In this document: positions 37,735-48,358 of the stretch, piece by piece
Layout of the letters: each line of letters opens with the position of its first letter
Numbering within the stretch: the stretch's first letter is position 1
Source of the DNA: Rubellimicrobium sp. CFH 75288
Lineage (GTDB): Bacteria; Pseudomonadota; Alphaproteobacteria; Rhodobacterales; Rhodobacteraceae
Assembly (NCBI RefSeq): GCF_009904055.1
Contig: NZ_WYDP01000001.1
Coordinates: 124,001-188,000, forward strand
Direction of reading: 5' to 3'
Length of the DNA stretch: 64,000 bases
The notes under the pieces: generated by a model
Database searches by the model: none
What the model was told of the DNA's origin: nothing
Seen by the model: only the letters and a program-made list of their open reading frames with translations
Program-made: the position numbers and the translations under genes

Positions 37735-38742
37735 ATGGACGCGCCCCTCTCCGACCCGTTCGGCCGCACCATCCGGTATCTGCGCGTGTCCGTGACGGAC
37801 CGCTGCGACTTCCGCTGCGTCTATTGCATGGCGGAGTCGATGACCTTCCTGCCCAAGGCCGAGATCCTGTCTCTCGAGGAGCTGGACCGCCTCTGCTCGG
37901 CTTTCATCCGTCTTGGGGTCGAGAAGCTGCGCATCACCGGGGGCGAGCCTCTGGTGCGCCGCGACATCCTGTCGTTCTTCCGTGCGATGGGGCGGCATCT
38001 GCGCTCGGGCGCCCTGCGGGAACTGACGCTCACCACCAATGGCAGCCAGCTCGCCCGCCATGCCGAGGCGCTGCGCGAGGCAGGCGTCCGGCGCGTCAAC
38101 GTCTCGCTCGACACGCTCGACCCCGACCGTTTCGCCCGTCTGACGCGGCGCGGCCGCCTCGACCAGGTGCTGGAGGGCATCCGCGCCGCGCGCGTGGCGG
38201 GCCTCTCCGTCAAGATCAACGCCGTCGCCCTGAAGGGCGAGACCGAGGACGAGCTGTGGGCCCTCATGGCCTGGTGCGCGCAGGAGGGGCACGACCTCAC
38301 CTTCATCGAGGTCATGCCGATGGGCGACATCGGCAACGAGATGCGCCTCGACCAGTTCCTGTCGTTGCGCGACCTGCGCCGCCGGATCGAGGAGCGCCTC
38401 ACCCTGATCGACACGCCCGAGCGCACGGGCGGGCCTGCCCGCTATGTCCGCGTGGCCGAGACGGGCCAGCGTCTCGGCTTCATCACGCCGCTCAGCCACA
38501 ACTTCTGCGAATCCTGCAACCGCGTGCGCCTGACCTGCACCGGCCAGCTCCATACCTGCCTCGGGCAGGAGGGTTCGTCCGACCTGCGCGCAGCGCTGCG
38601 CGCCTCCGGGGACGACGCCGCCCTCGAGGAAGCGATCCGCGCCGCCATCCGCCTCAAGCCGCGCGGCCACGACTTCGACTATTCGCGTCCCGGCACGGTC
38701 GGCGGGCGCATCTCCCGCCACATGAGCCACACGGGCGGCTGA
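37735..38742 (+). CDS. moaA: GTP 3',8-cyclase MoaA (molybdenum cofactor biosynthesis)
   Basis: A 335-residue radical SAM enzyme making the first molybdopterin intermediate from GTP. The N-terminal cluster motif is CDFRCVYC; the ITGGEPLVR loop binds SAM; the second cluster cysteines are in [21 protein letters not shown]; and it ends with the essential C-terminal GG (SHTGG). Its stop overlaps the waaA start (TGATG), so it is coupled to lipid A core genes, an unusual functional mix. No other moa or mog gene is present. Confidence 0.95.
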   Translation: MDAPLSDPFGRTIRYLRVSVTDRCDFRCVYCMAESMTFLPKAEILSLEELDRLCSAFIRLGVEKLRITGGEPLVRRDILSFFRAMGRHLRSGALRELTLTTNGSQLARHAEALREAGVRRVNVSLDTLDPDRFARLTRRGRLDQVLEGIRAARVAGLSVKINAVALKGETEDELWALMAWCAQEGHDLTFIEVMPMGDIGNEMRLDQFLSLRDLRRRIEERLTLIDTPERTGGPARYVRVAETGQRLGFITPLSHNFCESCNRVRLTCTGQLHTCLGQEGSSDLRAALRASGDDAALEEAIRAAIRLKPRGHDFDYSRPGTVGGRISRHMSHTGG

Positions 38743-40013
38743 TGGTCCGGCCCGCGGGGCGCTGGCCCCTGCCGCTGCGCCTCTACGAGGGGGCTGCCGA
38801 CCTGCTCCTGCCCGTCGCGCAGGTCCGCGCGGCCCGCCGCCTCCGTGCCGGCGGCTTCGGCGCCCGTGCCCCCGAGCGGCTGGGCCGGGCATCCCTGCCC
38901 CGCCCCCCCGGGCGCCTCGTCTGGTTCCACGGCGCGAGCGTGGGCGAGGGTCTCTCCATCCTGCCGCTGGCGACGGCGCTCGCGGCCGATGGACCGGTGC
39001 TGGTGACGACCGGCACGGCCGGATCGGCCCGCGTCCTCGGCCCGCGCCTGCCGCCCGGCGCGCTCCACCACTTCGCGCCGCTCGACGCGGGGCGGCCCGT
39101 GCGACGCTTTCTCGATGCCTGGCGCCCCGACCTCGCCGTGTTCGCCGAAAGCGAGATCTGGCCCCGCACGCTCCGCGAGACCGCCGCCCGCGGCATTCCC
39201 CTCGCGCTGGTCGGCGCGCGGCTCTCGCCCCGCTCGCGCGACCGCTGGGCGCGGCTGGGCCACAGCGCGCGCGCGCTCCTCGGCCTCTTCGACCGGATCT
39301 GGACCCAGGACGAGGACGGGCGCGCAGCGCTCCTGTCGCTCGGCGCCGAGCCGGCGCGCACGGCGGTGGGCGGCAACCTCAAGGCCGCCGCCCCCCCGCC
39401 CCCCGACCACGCGGAGCGCGCGGCCCTCTCCGCCGCCCTCGGGGACGCCCCCGTCTGGACCGCCCTCTCGACCCATCCCGGCGAGGAGGAGGCGGTGCTC
39501 GACGCCCATGCCCGCCTGCGCGCCCGCCTGCCCGGTGCCCGCCTCGTCCTCGCCCCTCGCCACCCCGAGCGCGGCGGGGAGGTCGCCGCCCTCGCGCAGG
39601 CGCGGGGCCTGCCCCTCGGCCGGCGCAGCCGGGGCGAAGGCTGGGCCGAGGCGGGGCTTCTCGCCGACACGCTGGGCGAGGCGGGGCTGTGGCTGCGCCT
39701 GTCTCTCGTGACCTTTCTCGGCGCCTCGCTCGTCCCCAAGGGCGGCCACAACCCGTGGGAGCCCGCCGCCTGCGGCGCGGCGCTGCTGATGGGCCCTTCG
39801 CGGGGGACGATCGCCGCCGACTGGGCCGCCCTCTCCGCTGCGGGCGCCGCGGCCGAGGTGCGCGACGCCCCCTCGCTGGCCGAGGCGGTTGCGGCCCTCC
39901 TCTCCGATCCCGCCCGCGCCGCCGCGATGGGCGCGGCGGGCCGCGCGCTCTGGCAGGCGCAGGCGGGCCGGGCCGAGGCGATCGCGAGGGCCCTGCACGG
40001 GATGCGCGGATGA
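38742..40013 (+). CDS. waaA: 3-deoxy-D-manno-octulosonic acid (Kdo) transferase
   Basis: A 423-residue GT-B glycosyltransferase that adds Kdo to lipid A precursors at the inner membrane. It has the N-terminal membrane-associated helix (RLYEGAADLLLPVAQVRAARR), the catalytic region WFHGASVGEG (Glu69), FAESEIWPRTLRE, STHPGEEEAVLDAH and the CMP-Kdo site KGGHNPWEPAACG. The third codon position is almost all G or C. It overlaps moaA by one base and the following glycosyltransferase by four (ATGA). Confidence 0.93.
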   Translation: MVRPAGRWPLPLRLYEGAADLLLPVAQVRAARRLRAGGFGARAPERLGRASLPRPPGRLVWFHGASVGEGLSILPLATALAADGPVLVTTGTAGSARVLGPRLPPGALHHFAPLDAGRPVRRFLDAWRPDLAVFAESEIWPRTLRETAARGIPLALVGARLSPRSRDRWARLGHSARALLGLFDRIWTQDEDGRAALLSLGAEPARTAVGGNLKAAAPPPPDHAERAALSAALGDAPVWTALSTHPGEEEAVLDAHARLRARLPGARLVLAPRHPERGGEVAALAQARGLPLGRRSRGEGWAEAGLLADTLGEAGLWLRLSLVTFLGASLVPKGGHNPWEPAACGAALLMGPSRGTIAADWAALSAAGAAAEVRDAPSLAEAVAALLSDPARAAAMGAAGRALWQAQAGRAEAIARALHGMRG

Positions 40014-41119
40014 GCGGGTGGCTCGATCCGGCCGGGGTGGCGGTGATCGCCCCCAACCTCAAGCGGCGCCTGTCGGGCGTCACGTCCACCCTGTTCCGCC
40101 TCGCCCCCCTTCAGGCGCGCGACATCCCCCTCGCGGTGGTGGGCCCCGCCCTGCCGCCCGGGCTGCCGCGGATGCGCCTCTCCGCGCTCCCCCTCATGCC
40201 GCGCCGCCCGCGCGTCTGGCACGCCCGCCGCAATTCCGAGATGCTGCTGGGCCTCGCCTTGCGGGCGATGGGGCACGACCTGCGCCTCGTCTTCACCTCC
40301 GCCTCCCAGCGGCGGCACACGCGCTGGACCCGCGCCCTGATCGCGCGGATGGATGCGGTCGTGGCCACCTCCTCGCAGAGTGCCGCCTATCTCGAACGCC
40401 CCGCCTTCGTGATCCCTCACGGCATCGACGCCGAGGCCTTCCGCCCCGCGCCCGACCGCGCCGCGCTCCGCCGCATGCTCGGCCTGCCCGAGGCGGGGCC
40501 GATCCTCGGCTGCTTCGGCCGCATCCGCGCTCAGAAGGGCACCGACCTGTTCGTGGACGCCGTCATCGCCGCGCTGGCCGGCCGCCCCGACGGCGCGGCG
40601 GTCGTGCTGGGCCGCGCCACGCCCGACCACCGCGCCTTCCTCGACGGCCTGCGCGCGCGCGTCGCCGCGGCGGGCCTCGGCGACCGCATCCTGTTCCGCG
40701 GAGAGGTGCCGGTGGACCAGGTCGCCCGCTGGTATGCCGTGCTCGACCTCTTCGTGGCGCCCCAGCGGTGGGAGGGGTTCGGCGTCACCCCGCTCGAGGC
40801 GATGGCCTGCGGCGTCCCCGTCCTTGCCACCGATGCGGGCGCCTTCCCCGACCTCGTGGTGCCGGGCGAGACGGGTCTTCTCGTGCCGCGCGACGACGGC
40901 CCCGCCCTGTCTTCCGCGCTGACAGAGGCGCTGTCGGACCCTGCCCGCCTCGCCCGCTGGGGCGAGGCGGGTCGCGCCCGCGTCCTGTCGCGCTTCCGGC
41001 TCGAGGACGAGGCGGCGGCGCTCAACGCCCTCTATCGTCGCCTTCTGGGCGAAGGGGCAGGCGCGACTCCACCATCCCCACCAGCCACGAGCAGCCCGCC
41101 GGGATCGCCTCGTCGTTGA
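40010..41119 (+). CDS. GT4-family glycosyltransferase (probable LPS core)
   Basis: A 369-residue GT-B enzyme. The C-terminal domain has the family-4 features CFGRIRAQKGTDLFVDAV and RWEGFGVTPLEAMACGVPVLATDAGAFPDLV (the E-x7-E donor site within it). It starts inside the waaA stop, so it most likely adds a sugar to the Kdo-lipid A core; donor and linkage are not readable. The last 98 bases overlap the end of the M20 gene on the opposite strand; that tail (ATPPSPPATSSPPGSPRR) is low-complexity and looks like read-through past an older stop. Confidence 0.85.
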   Translation: MSGWLDPAGVAVIAPNLKRRLSGVTSTLFRLAPLQARDIPLAVVGPALPPGLPRMRLSALPLMPRRPRVWHARRNSEMLLGLALRAMGHDLRLVFTSASQRRHTRWTRALIARMDAVVATSSQSAAYLERPAFVIPHGIDAEAFRPAPDRAALRRMLGLPEAGPILGCFGRIRAQKGTDLFVDAVIAALAGRPDGAAVVLGRATPDHRAFLDGLRARVAAAGLGDRILFRGEVPVDQVARWYAVLDLFVAPQRWEGFGVTPLEAMACGVPVLATDAGAFPDLVVPGETGLLVPRDDGPALSSALTEALSDPARLARWGEAGRARVLSRFRLEDEAAALNALYRRLLGEGAGATPPSPPATSSPPGSPRR

Positions 41120-42209
41120 AGTCGTATTCCGGGTGGTGGACCGGCGCGCTGTCGCCGTTGCCGAGCAGGATATAGGCCCCCGGCCGCGCCTCCAGCATGT
41201 AGGCGAAATCCTCGCCCCCCATGACCAGCGGCGCCTCCTCGCACCCGCCCGAGACCTCGCGCGCCACGGCCCGGGCATGCTCCGTCTCGGCGGGGTGGTT
41301 GGCCATCACCGGATAGCCGCGCCGGTAGTCCACGTGCGCCTCGGCCCCGTGCGCTGCCGCGGTCGCCTCGCAGATGGTGCGCAGCCGCCGCTCGGCCATC
41401 TCGCGCAGGCCGGCCGAGAGGGTCCGCACCGTGCCCCGCAGCACCGCCCGCGGCGGGATGACGTTGAAGGCGTCCGACGCGGTGCGGAAGCTCGTCACCG
41501 AGACGACGATCTGCTCCACCGGGTCGGCGTTGCGGCTCGCGATGGTCTGGAGGGCGAGCACGATGGCGCTGCCCGCCACGACCGGGTCCACCGTCTCCTG
41601 CGGCTTGGCCGCATGGCCGCCGCGCCCCTCCACCACCACCTCGAACTGGTCGGTTGCGGCAAAGAACGCGCCCTCGCGGATGGCAAAGCTGCCCACGGGC
41701 CGGCCGGGCCAGTTGTGCATCCCGTAGATCTCGCTGACGCCCCAGCGCTCCATCAGGCCGTCCTCGACCATCTCGCGCCCGCCGCCGCCGCCCTCCTCGG
41801 CCGGCTGGAACACCACCAGCGCGGTGCCGTCGAAGGCGCGCGTCTCGCACAGATACCGCGCAGCCCCCAGCAGCATGGCCGTGTGCCCGTCATGTCCGCA
41901 GGCATGCATCGCCCCCCTGACCGTGGAGGCATGGGGCAGGCCCGTCGCCTCCTCGATGGGCAGCGCGTCCATGTCTGCCCGAAGGGCCACCGTCCGGCCG
42001 GACTCCGTCCGCTGCCCCCGGATCACGCCCACCACCCCGGTGCGCCCGATCCCCTCCACCACCTCGTCGCAGCCCCATTCGCGCAGCTTGGCGGCCACCA
42101 GCGCGGCCGTGCGATGCGTGTCGAACAGGATCTCCGGGTGCCGGTGGATGTCGCGCCGCCATTCCCGGATCTCGGGCAGAAGGGCGGCCAGGGCGTTGCG
42201 CGGCGGCAT
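41022..42209 (-). CDS. M20-family amidohydrolase (hippurate hydrolase/aminoacylase type)
   Basis: A 395-residue metal-dependent amidohydrolase of the M20D group that removes acyl groups from amino acids. Visible are RRDIHRHPEI near the N-terminus, the RADMDALPI and HACGHDGHTAMLLGA motifs (metal Cys and His), PAEEGGGG (Glu-Glu), MHNWPG (His), the dimerisation domain, and the last ligand in APVHHPEYDFNDEAIP. GAGGAGA precedes the ATG at 42209. Its 3' end overlaps the glycosyltransferase gene; the extra tail RPEGDDRGR is not conserved. It is divergent from the peptide transporter operon. Confidence 0.9.
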   Translation of the reverse strand: MPPRNALAALLPEIREWRRDIHRHPEILFDTHRTAALVAAKLREWGCDEVVEGIGRTGVVGVIRGQRTESGRTVALRADMDALPIEEATGLPHASTVRGAMHACGHDGHTAMLLGAARYLCETRAFDGTALVVFQPAEEGGGGGREMVEDGLMERWGVSEIYGMHNWPGRPVGSFAIREGAFFAATDQFEVVVEGRGGHAAKPQETVDPVVAGSAIVLALQTIASRNADPVEQIVVSVTSFRTASDAFNVIPPRAVLRGTVRTLSAGLREMAERRLRTICEATAAAHGAEAHVDYRRGYPVMANHPAETEHARAVAREVSGGCEEAPLVMGGEDFAYMLEARPGAYILLGNGDSAPVHHPEYDFNDEAIPAGCSWLVGMVESRLPLRPEGDDRGR

Positions 42210-42396
42210 GGGTTCTCTCCTCGCGGACCGCCGCATCCTGCCTCCCGCGCCGCGGCCGGTTCAAGCCCGCCCGATCGCACATGCCGGATGACGCCACGCA
42301 AGGGCTTGTGCGGCAGCAGGGCGGTGCTAGCGTGCCGGGTCAAGCGCTGCCCCCGGCGGCGGGCGCAAGAACAGAGGGGAACAGGGAGATCCTCCG

Positions 42397-43417
<1,021 letters not shown>

Positions 43418-43425
<8 letters not shown>

Positions 43426-44539
43426 CGGCGCGGGCCTTCCTCCGGGCGAGCCGGTTCTGTCCGTGCGCGACCTCGTCATGCACTTCCCCATCCGTCGCGG
43501 CCTGCTGCGCCGGCGGGTCGGCGCCGTGCGCGCCGTGGATGGCGTGAGCTTCGACATCCTGCCCGGCGAGACGCTGGGCCTCGTGGGCGAGTCGGGCTGC
43601 GGCAAGAGCACGGTCGGCCGGTCGGTCCTGCGGCTCTACGACATCACCTCGGGCTCGATCCGCCTCGAAGGGACTGAGATCGGGCGCATGTCCCAGTCCC
43701 GCCTGCGCCGCCTGCGCCCGCGCATGCAGATGGTGTTCCAGGACCCGATGGCCTCGCTCGACCCCCGCATGACGGTGGAGTCGATCATCCGCGAGCCGCT
43801 GGACGAGCACACTGGCCTGTCGGCGCGGGAGAAGCGCGAGCGCGTCGCCGAACTCATGGACGCGGTGGGCCTCAACCGCCGCTTCGCCGCGCGCTATCCC
43901 CATGCCTTTTCCGGCGGCCAGCGCCAGCGCATCGGCATCGCGCGCGCTCTGGCCCTCAACCCGCGCTTCGTCGTCTGCGACGAGCCCATCGCCGCGCTCG
44001 ACGTCTCCATCCAGGCCCAGGTCGTCAATCTTCTCGAGGATCTCCAGGAGCGGTTCGGGCTCACCTACCTGTTCATCAGCCACGACCTGTCCATGGTCCG
44101 CCACATCGCGGGCCGCGTGGCGGTCATGTATCTGGGCCGCATCGTCGAGAGCGCCCCGCGCGAGGCGCTCTATGCCGATCCCCTCCACCCCTACACGCAG
44201 GCGCTGCTCTCGGCCGTGCCCGAGCCCGACCCCGCGCTCGCCCGCTCGCGCCGGCGGATCGTGCTCCGGGGCGACGTGCCCTCGCCGGCCAACCCGCCCA
44301 GGGGCTGCAACTTCTCCACCCGCTGCCCGGCCGTGATGCCGATCTGCCGCGAGGTGGACCCCCTCTCGCAGGAGGTGGCGCCGGGCCGCACCGTGGCCTG
44401 CCACCTCCACGGCCCGCTCGCCGCGCGAACCCCGAACCCGGTGCGGGAGACAACCCGCGCCCCCGAGGCCCCGAGCATCCCCGCAGGCATCCCGGGGGAC
44501 GAAACCCCCGGCCAAACCCCGACAAGGAGTGTTCCATGA
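43418..44539 (+). CDS. Dipeptide/oligopeptide ABC transporter ATPase (DppF/OppF-like)
   Basis: A 373-residue partner ATPase: Walker [23 protein letters not shown], signature [15 protein letters not shown], Walker [15 protein letters not shown] and the oligo_HPY tail with [14 protein letters not shown]. The unusual C-terminal extension of about 45 residues is rich in Pro and Thr ([17 protein letters not shown]) and covers the Shine-Dalgarno (AAGGAG) of the next gene, whose ATG overlaps its stop (ATGA). Confidence 0.92.
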
Positions 44540-46251
44540 CGATCAGGACGGCCCTTCTGGGCGCCGCCGCGACGCTCGCCGTCGCCGCCCCGCTCGCCGC
44601 GCAGGAGCGCGGCGAGAGCGGGCATCTCAACATCCTCTACTGGCAGGCGGTCTCCATCCTGAACCCCTACCTCTCCGGGGGCACCAAGGACATCGAGGCC
44701 TCGAGCCTCGTGCTCGAGCCGCTCGCACGCTACGACCAGGACGCCAACCTCGTCCCCTGGCTCGCGGCCGAGATCCCGACCGTCGAGAACGGCGGCGTGG
44801 CCGAGGACTACACCTCCATCACCTGGACCATCGCCGAAGGCATGGAATGGTCCGACGGCACGCCCGTGACGGCCGAGGACGTGGTGTTCACCTACGAATA
44901 CTGCACCGCCGACGGCACCGGCTGCGCGCAGGAGGGCAAGTTCCAGGGCATCGCCTCCGTCGAGGCGGTGGACGAGCGCACCGTCCGCGTCACCTTCGAG
45001 CAGCCCACCTTCTTCCCCTGGGTCGCCTTTGTCGGCGCCCAGTCGCCCATCATCCAGAAGGCCCAGTTCGAGAACTGCCTCGGCGCGGCCGCCGCCACCT
45101 GCACCGAGGCGAACACGCGCCCCGTCGGCACCGGCCCCTTCGTCGTGACCGAGTTCCTGCCCAACGACGTGGTCGCCTTCGAGGCCAATCCCAACTACCG
45201 CGACCCCGCTAAGCCCCATTTCTCCACCGTCACCTTCAAGGGCGGCGGCGACGCGGCGGCGGCCGCCCGCGCCGTGCTCGAGACGGGCGAGTTCGACTAT
45301 GCCTGGAACCTCCAACTCGCCCCTGACGTCCTCCGGTCCATGCAGGCCGCCGGCCGCGGCGAGGTGATCTCGGCCTTCGGCACCCTCGTCGAACGGATCG
45401 AGGTCAACCTCACCGATCCCTCCCCCTCGCTGCCCGAAGGCGAGCGCAGCACCGTCGCCCACCCCCACCCCTTCCTGACCATCCCCGAGGTGCGCGAGGC
45501 GATGTCGCTCGCCATCGACCGCCAGACGCTGGTGGACGTGGGCTATGGCGAGGCCGGGCGGCCGACCTGCAACCTCGTCCCGGCGCCGGACTACTACGCC
45601 TCCGACGATAGCGAATGTGCCACCACCTACGACCCCGAACGCGCCAAGGAGCTGCTGGAGCAGGCGGGCTTCACCGACACGGACGGCGACGGCGTGCGCG
45701 AGAATGCCGACGGCGTGCGGCTGTCCATCCTCTACCAGACCTCGACCAATGCGGTCCGCCAGGACTTCCAGGCGCTCATCAAGTCCTGGTGGGAGGAGAT
45801 CGGCTTCGAGGTGGAACTGCGCAACATCGACGCGGCCGTGTTCTTCGGCGGCGACGCGGGCTCGCCCGACACGATCGAGAAGTTCTACGCCGACGTGCAG
45901 ATGTACGCCAACAACTTCGAGGGCACCGACCCCACCAGCTACCTGGCCGCCTATACCTGCGACAAGATCCCCTCGCCCGAGACCCAGTGGCAGGGCCAGA
46001 ACATCAACCGCGTCTGCGACCCCGCCTACGAGGAACTGCTCGCCCAGTTCCAGGCCACCGGCGACCAGGAGGAGCGCTCGCGGCTGGCGCGTGCGATGAA
46101 CGAGTATCTCACGCTCGACAACCACATCATCATCGCCATCGTCGACCGCGGCCGCGTCTCGGGCAAGTCGAACACGCTGGGCGGCGTGCTCCTCAACACC
46201 TGGGATTCCGAGCTTTGGAACATCGCCGACTGGCACCGCATCAGCGAGTGA
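44536..46251 (+). CDS. Peptide ABC transporter substrate-binding protein (SBP_bac_5)
   Basis: A 571-residue periplasmic protein of the DppA/OppA type (family 5). It has a signal peptide (cleavage near APLAAQ, about residue 22) and the family pattern [26 protein letters not shown], then [38 protein letters not shown] segment after LLEQAGF may bind calcium. Ligand is not determinable. It is placed after the two ATPase genes rather than first, and a very strong hairpin follows it. Confidence 0.92.
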   Translation: MTIRTALLGAAATLAVAAPLAAQERGESGHLNILYWQAVSILNPYLSGGTKDIEASSLVLEPLARYDQDANLVPWLAAEIPTVENGGVAEDYTSITWTIAEGMEWSDGTPVTAEDVVFTYEYCTADGTGCAQEGKFQGIASVEAVDERTVRVTFEQPTFFPWVAFVGAQSPIIQKAQFENCLGAAAATCTEANTRPVGTGPFVVTEFLPNDVVAFEANPNYRDPAKPHFSTVTFKGGGDAAAAARAVLETGEFDYAWNLQLAPDVLRSMQAAGRGEVISAFGTLVERIEVNLTDPSPSLPEGERSTVAHPHPFLTIPEVREAMSLAIDRQTLVDVGYGEAGRPTCNLVPAPDYYASDDSECATTYDPERAKELLEQAGFTDTDGDGVRENADGVRLSILYQTSTNAVRQDFQALIKSWWEEIGFEVELRNIDAAVFFGGDAGSPDTIEKFYADVQMYANNFEGTDPTSYLAAYTCDKIPSPETQWQGQNINRVCDPAYEELLAQFQATGDQEERSRLARAMNEYLTLDNHIIIAIVDRGRVSGKSNTLGGVLLNTWDSELWNIADWHRISE

Positions 46252-46264
46252 CCTGACCGCCACC

Positions 46265-46290
46265 GGAGGGGGCCGCCCGCGGCCCCCTCC
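46265..46290 (+). other. Intergenic hairpin after the peptide-binding-protein gene
   Basis: Twelve bases (46265-46276) pair perfectly with 46279-46290, nearly all G-C. The hairpin begins 14 bases after the binding-protein stop and precedes the permease ribosome site. No T-run follows. Same position and type as the hairpin in the sugar operon at 9399-9422; it probably stabilises the binding-protein part of the transcript or acts as a partial stop. Confidence 0.6.
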
Positions 46291-46310
46291 CCCGCCGGGG
46301 GAACAGCCCC

Positions 46311-47318
46311 ATGCTCGCCTACACCCTTCGCCGCCTGCTCATGGCCGTGCCGACGCTGCTCTTCATCGCGGCGGTGATCTTTCTCCTGCTGGACCTCGCC
46401 CCCGGCGACCCGATGGCGAACCAGCCGCTGACCATCCCGCCCGAAGTCCGCGCCGAGATGCGCCGCGCCCTCGGCCTCGACGAGCCCACGCATGTCCGCT
46501 TCGGCCTGTGGCTGTGGCAGTTCTTCGTGGTCGAGCCGGCCGTGCTCGTCGACCACCTCTTCGGCACCACCCTGGCCGAGGGGCAGGCGCGCATCCTGTC
46601 CTGGCAGTTCCGCTCGCCCGTCATGGACGTGATCGTCCAGCGCCTGCCCCAGACGCTGTGGGTCGTGGGCATGGCCTATGTGGTGGGCGTGCTGATCGCC
46701 ATTCCTATCGGCATCCTGTCGGCCACCCGGCAATACTCGGTGTTCGACCAGATCGGCACCTTTGTCGCCATGGTCGGCTTCTCGGTGCCCACCTTCTTCA
46801 CCGGGGTGCTGCTCATCATGATCTTCTCGGTCAAGCTGGGCTGGTTTCCCTCCATCTACGACACGCGCCTGCGGGTGACGGACTGGCAGAGCTTCCTCCA
46901 GCAACTGCGCCAGATGGCCATGCCCGTCTTCGTGCTCGCGCTCTACAACGCCGCCCAGATCAGCCGCTACATGCGCGCCTCCATGCTCGACAATCTCGGG
47001 CAGGACTACGTCCGCACCGCCCGCGCCAAGGGCGAGCCCGAGCGCAGCGTCATCCTGCGCCACGTCCTGCGCAACTCGATGATCCCCGTCGTCACCGTGA
47101 TCGCGCTGGGCGTGCCGGCCGTGTTCGGCGGCGCCATCATCACCGAGCAGGTGTTCAAGGTGAACGGCCTGGGCCAGCTTCTGATCACCGCGATCCAGGC
47201 CAACGACCTGCCCATGGTCCAGACGCTGACCTTCATGTTCGCCGTGCTGATCGTGCTCTTCAACCTCGTGGCCGACGTGCTCTACGGCTGGCTCGACCCC
47301 CGGATCCGCTATGACTGA
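46311..47318 (+). CDS. Peptide ABC transporter permease (DppB-like)
   Basis: A 335-residue inner-membrane permease with six predicted helices. The N-terminal MLAYTLRRLLMAVPTLLFI is typical of DppB/OppB, and the EAA loop is YVRTARAKGEPERSVILRHVLRNSMIP. A GGGGGA ribosome site lies about ten bases before the ATG. The region between helices 1 and 2 includes an extended periplasmic loop, as usual for the B subunit. Its last eight bases overlap the next gene. Confidence 0.93.
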   Translation: MLAYTLRRLLMAVPTLLFIAAVIFLLLDLAPGDPMANQPLTIPPEVRAEMRRALGLDEPTHVRFGLWLWQFFVVEPAVLVDHLFGTTLAEGQARILSWQFRSPVMDVIVQRLPQTLWVVGMAYVVGVLIAIPIGILSATRQYSVFDQIGTFVAMVGFSVPTFFTGVLLIMIFSVKLGWFPSIYDTRLRVTDWQSFLQQLRQMAMPVFVLALYNAAQISRYMRASMLDNLGQDYVRTARAKGEPERSVILRHVLRNSMIPVVTVIALGVPAVFGGAIITEQVFKVNGLGQLLITAIQANDLPMVQTLTFMFAVLIVLFNLVADVLYGWLDPRIRYD

Positions 47319-48354
47319 CGCTGCCTCCGACCCGCCCGCCCCCGGCGCGCGCGAGGCCGCGCCCCCCGCCGGCCCCGCCGCCGCCACGATCGCCCCGGCC
47401 CCCGCCCTCTCGGCCTCATCCGACGCCCGCCTCGAACTCGCAGGCTCGAGCCAGTGGCGCGACGTGTGGCGCCAGTTCCGCACCCATCGCGGCGCGCTCT
47501 TGGGCCTGTTCTTCCTCCTCTTCGTCACGCTGTTCTGCATCTTCGGCCCCTGGCTCTGGCAGGTCGCGCCCAACGCGCTCGACGTGCGCAACAAGGACCT
47601 GCGCCCCGTCTATTCCTGGCTCTGGAACGGAGACGCCCGCGCCTCCTGGAGCCACCCGCTCGGCACCGACCAGCTCGGCCGCGACCTCTTGGCCCAGCTC
47701 ATCGCGGGGGGGCGCGTCAGCCTCGCCGTGGGCTGGACGGCGATGCTGCTCGCCATGCTGATCGGCACGCTGGTGGGCGTGCTCGCGGGCTACTTCCGCC
47801 GCCTGGACGGGCTGCTCATGCGCTTCACGGACCTCGTTCTCGCGCTGCCGATCCTGCCGCTGCTGCTCGTCGTGATGCTCCTGTTCCGCGACCCCCTCCG
47901 CGCCGCCTTCGGCCCGCAGACCGGCATCTTCATCCTCATCGTCTCGGTGATCGGCGTCACCTCCTGGATGCAGACGGCCCGGATCGTGCGCGGCGACGTC
48001 ATGGCGCTCAAGGAGCGCGAGTTCGTGCTCGCCGCCCGCTCGATCGGCACGCCCGCGCGCCGCATGATCCCGCGCCACATCCTGCCCAACGTGCTCTCGC
48101 CCATCATGGTCTCGGCGACGCTCGGCCTCGCCTCGGCGATCATCACCGAATCGGCGCTGTCGTTTCTCGGCCTCGGCTTCCCTTCGGACTTCCCCACCTG
48201 GGGCAAGCTCCTGTTCGACGCCACCGACCGCATGGCCGACTTCCCCGAGCGCGTGCTCTGGCCCGGCCTCGCCATCTCCCTCACGGTGCTGTCGGTGAAC
48301 TACATCGGCGACGGGCTGCGCGACGCGCTCGACCCGCGCATCCGGGGGCGCTGA
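47311..48354 (+). CDS. Peptide ABC transporter permease (DppC-like)
   Basis: A 347-residue permease with a 55-residue Ala/Pro-rich cytoplasmic N-terminus, then the oppC_N segment (WRDVWRQFRTHRGALLGLFFLL) and the BPD_transp_1 domain with EAA loop EFVLAARSIGTPARRMIPRHILPNV. It completes the DppB/C pair and ends in PRIRGR four bases before the convergent DUF3422 gene. Confidence 0.93.
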   Translation: MTDAASDPPAPGAREAAPPAGPAAATIAPAPALSASSDARLELAGSSQWRDVWRQFRTHRGALLGLFFLLFVTLFCIFGPWLWQVAPNALDVRNKDLRPVYSWLWNGDARASWSHPLGTDQLGRDLLAQLIAGGRVSLAVGWTAMLLAMLIGTLVGVLAGYFRRLDGLLMRFTDLVLALPILPLLLVVMLLFRDPLRAAFGPQTGIFILIVSVIGVTSWMQTARIVRGDVMALKEREFVLAARSIGTPARRMIPRHILPNVLSPIMVSATLGLASAIITESALSFLGLGFPSDFPTWGKLLFDATDRMADFPERVLWPGLAISLTVLSVNYIGDGLRDALDPRIRGR

Positions 48355-48358
48355 GCGC

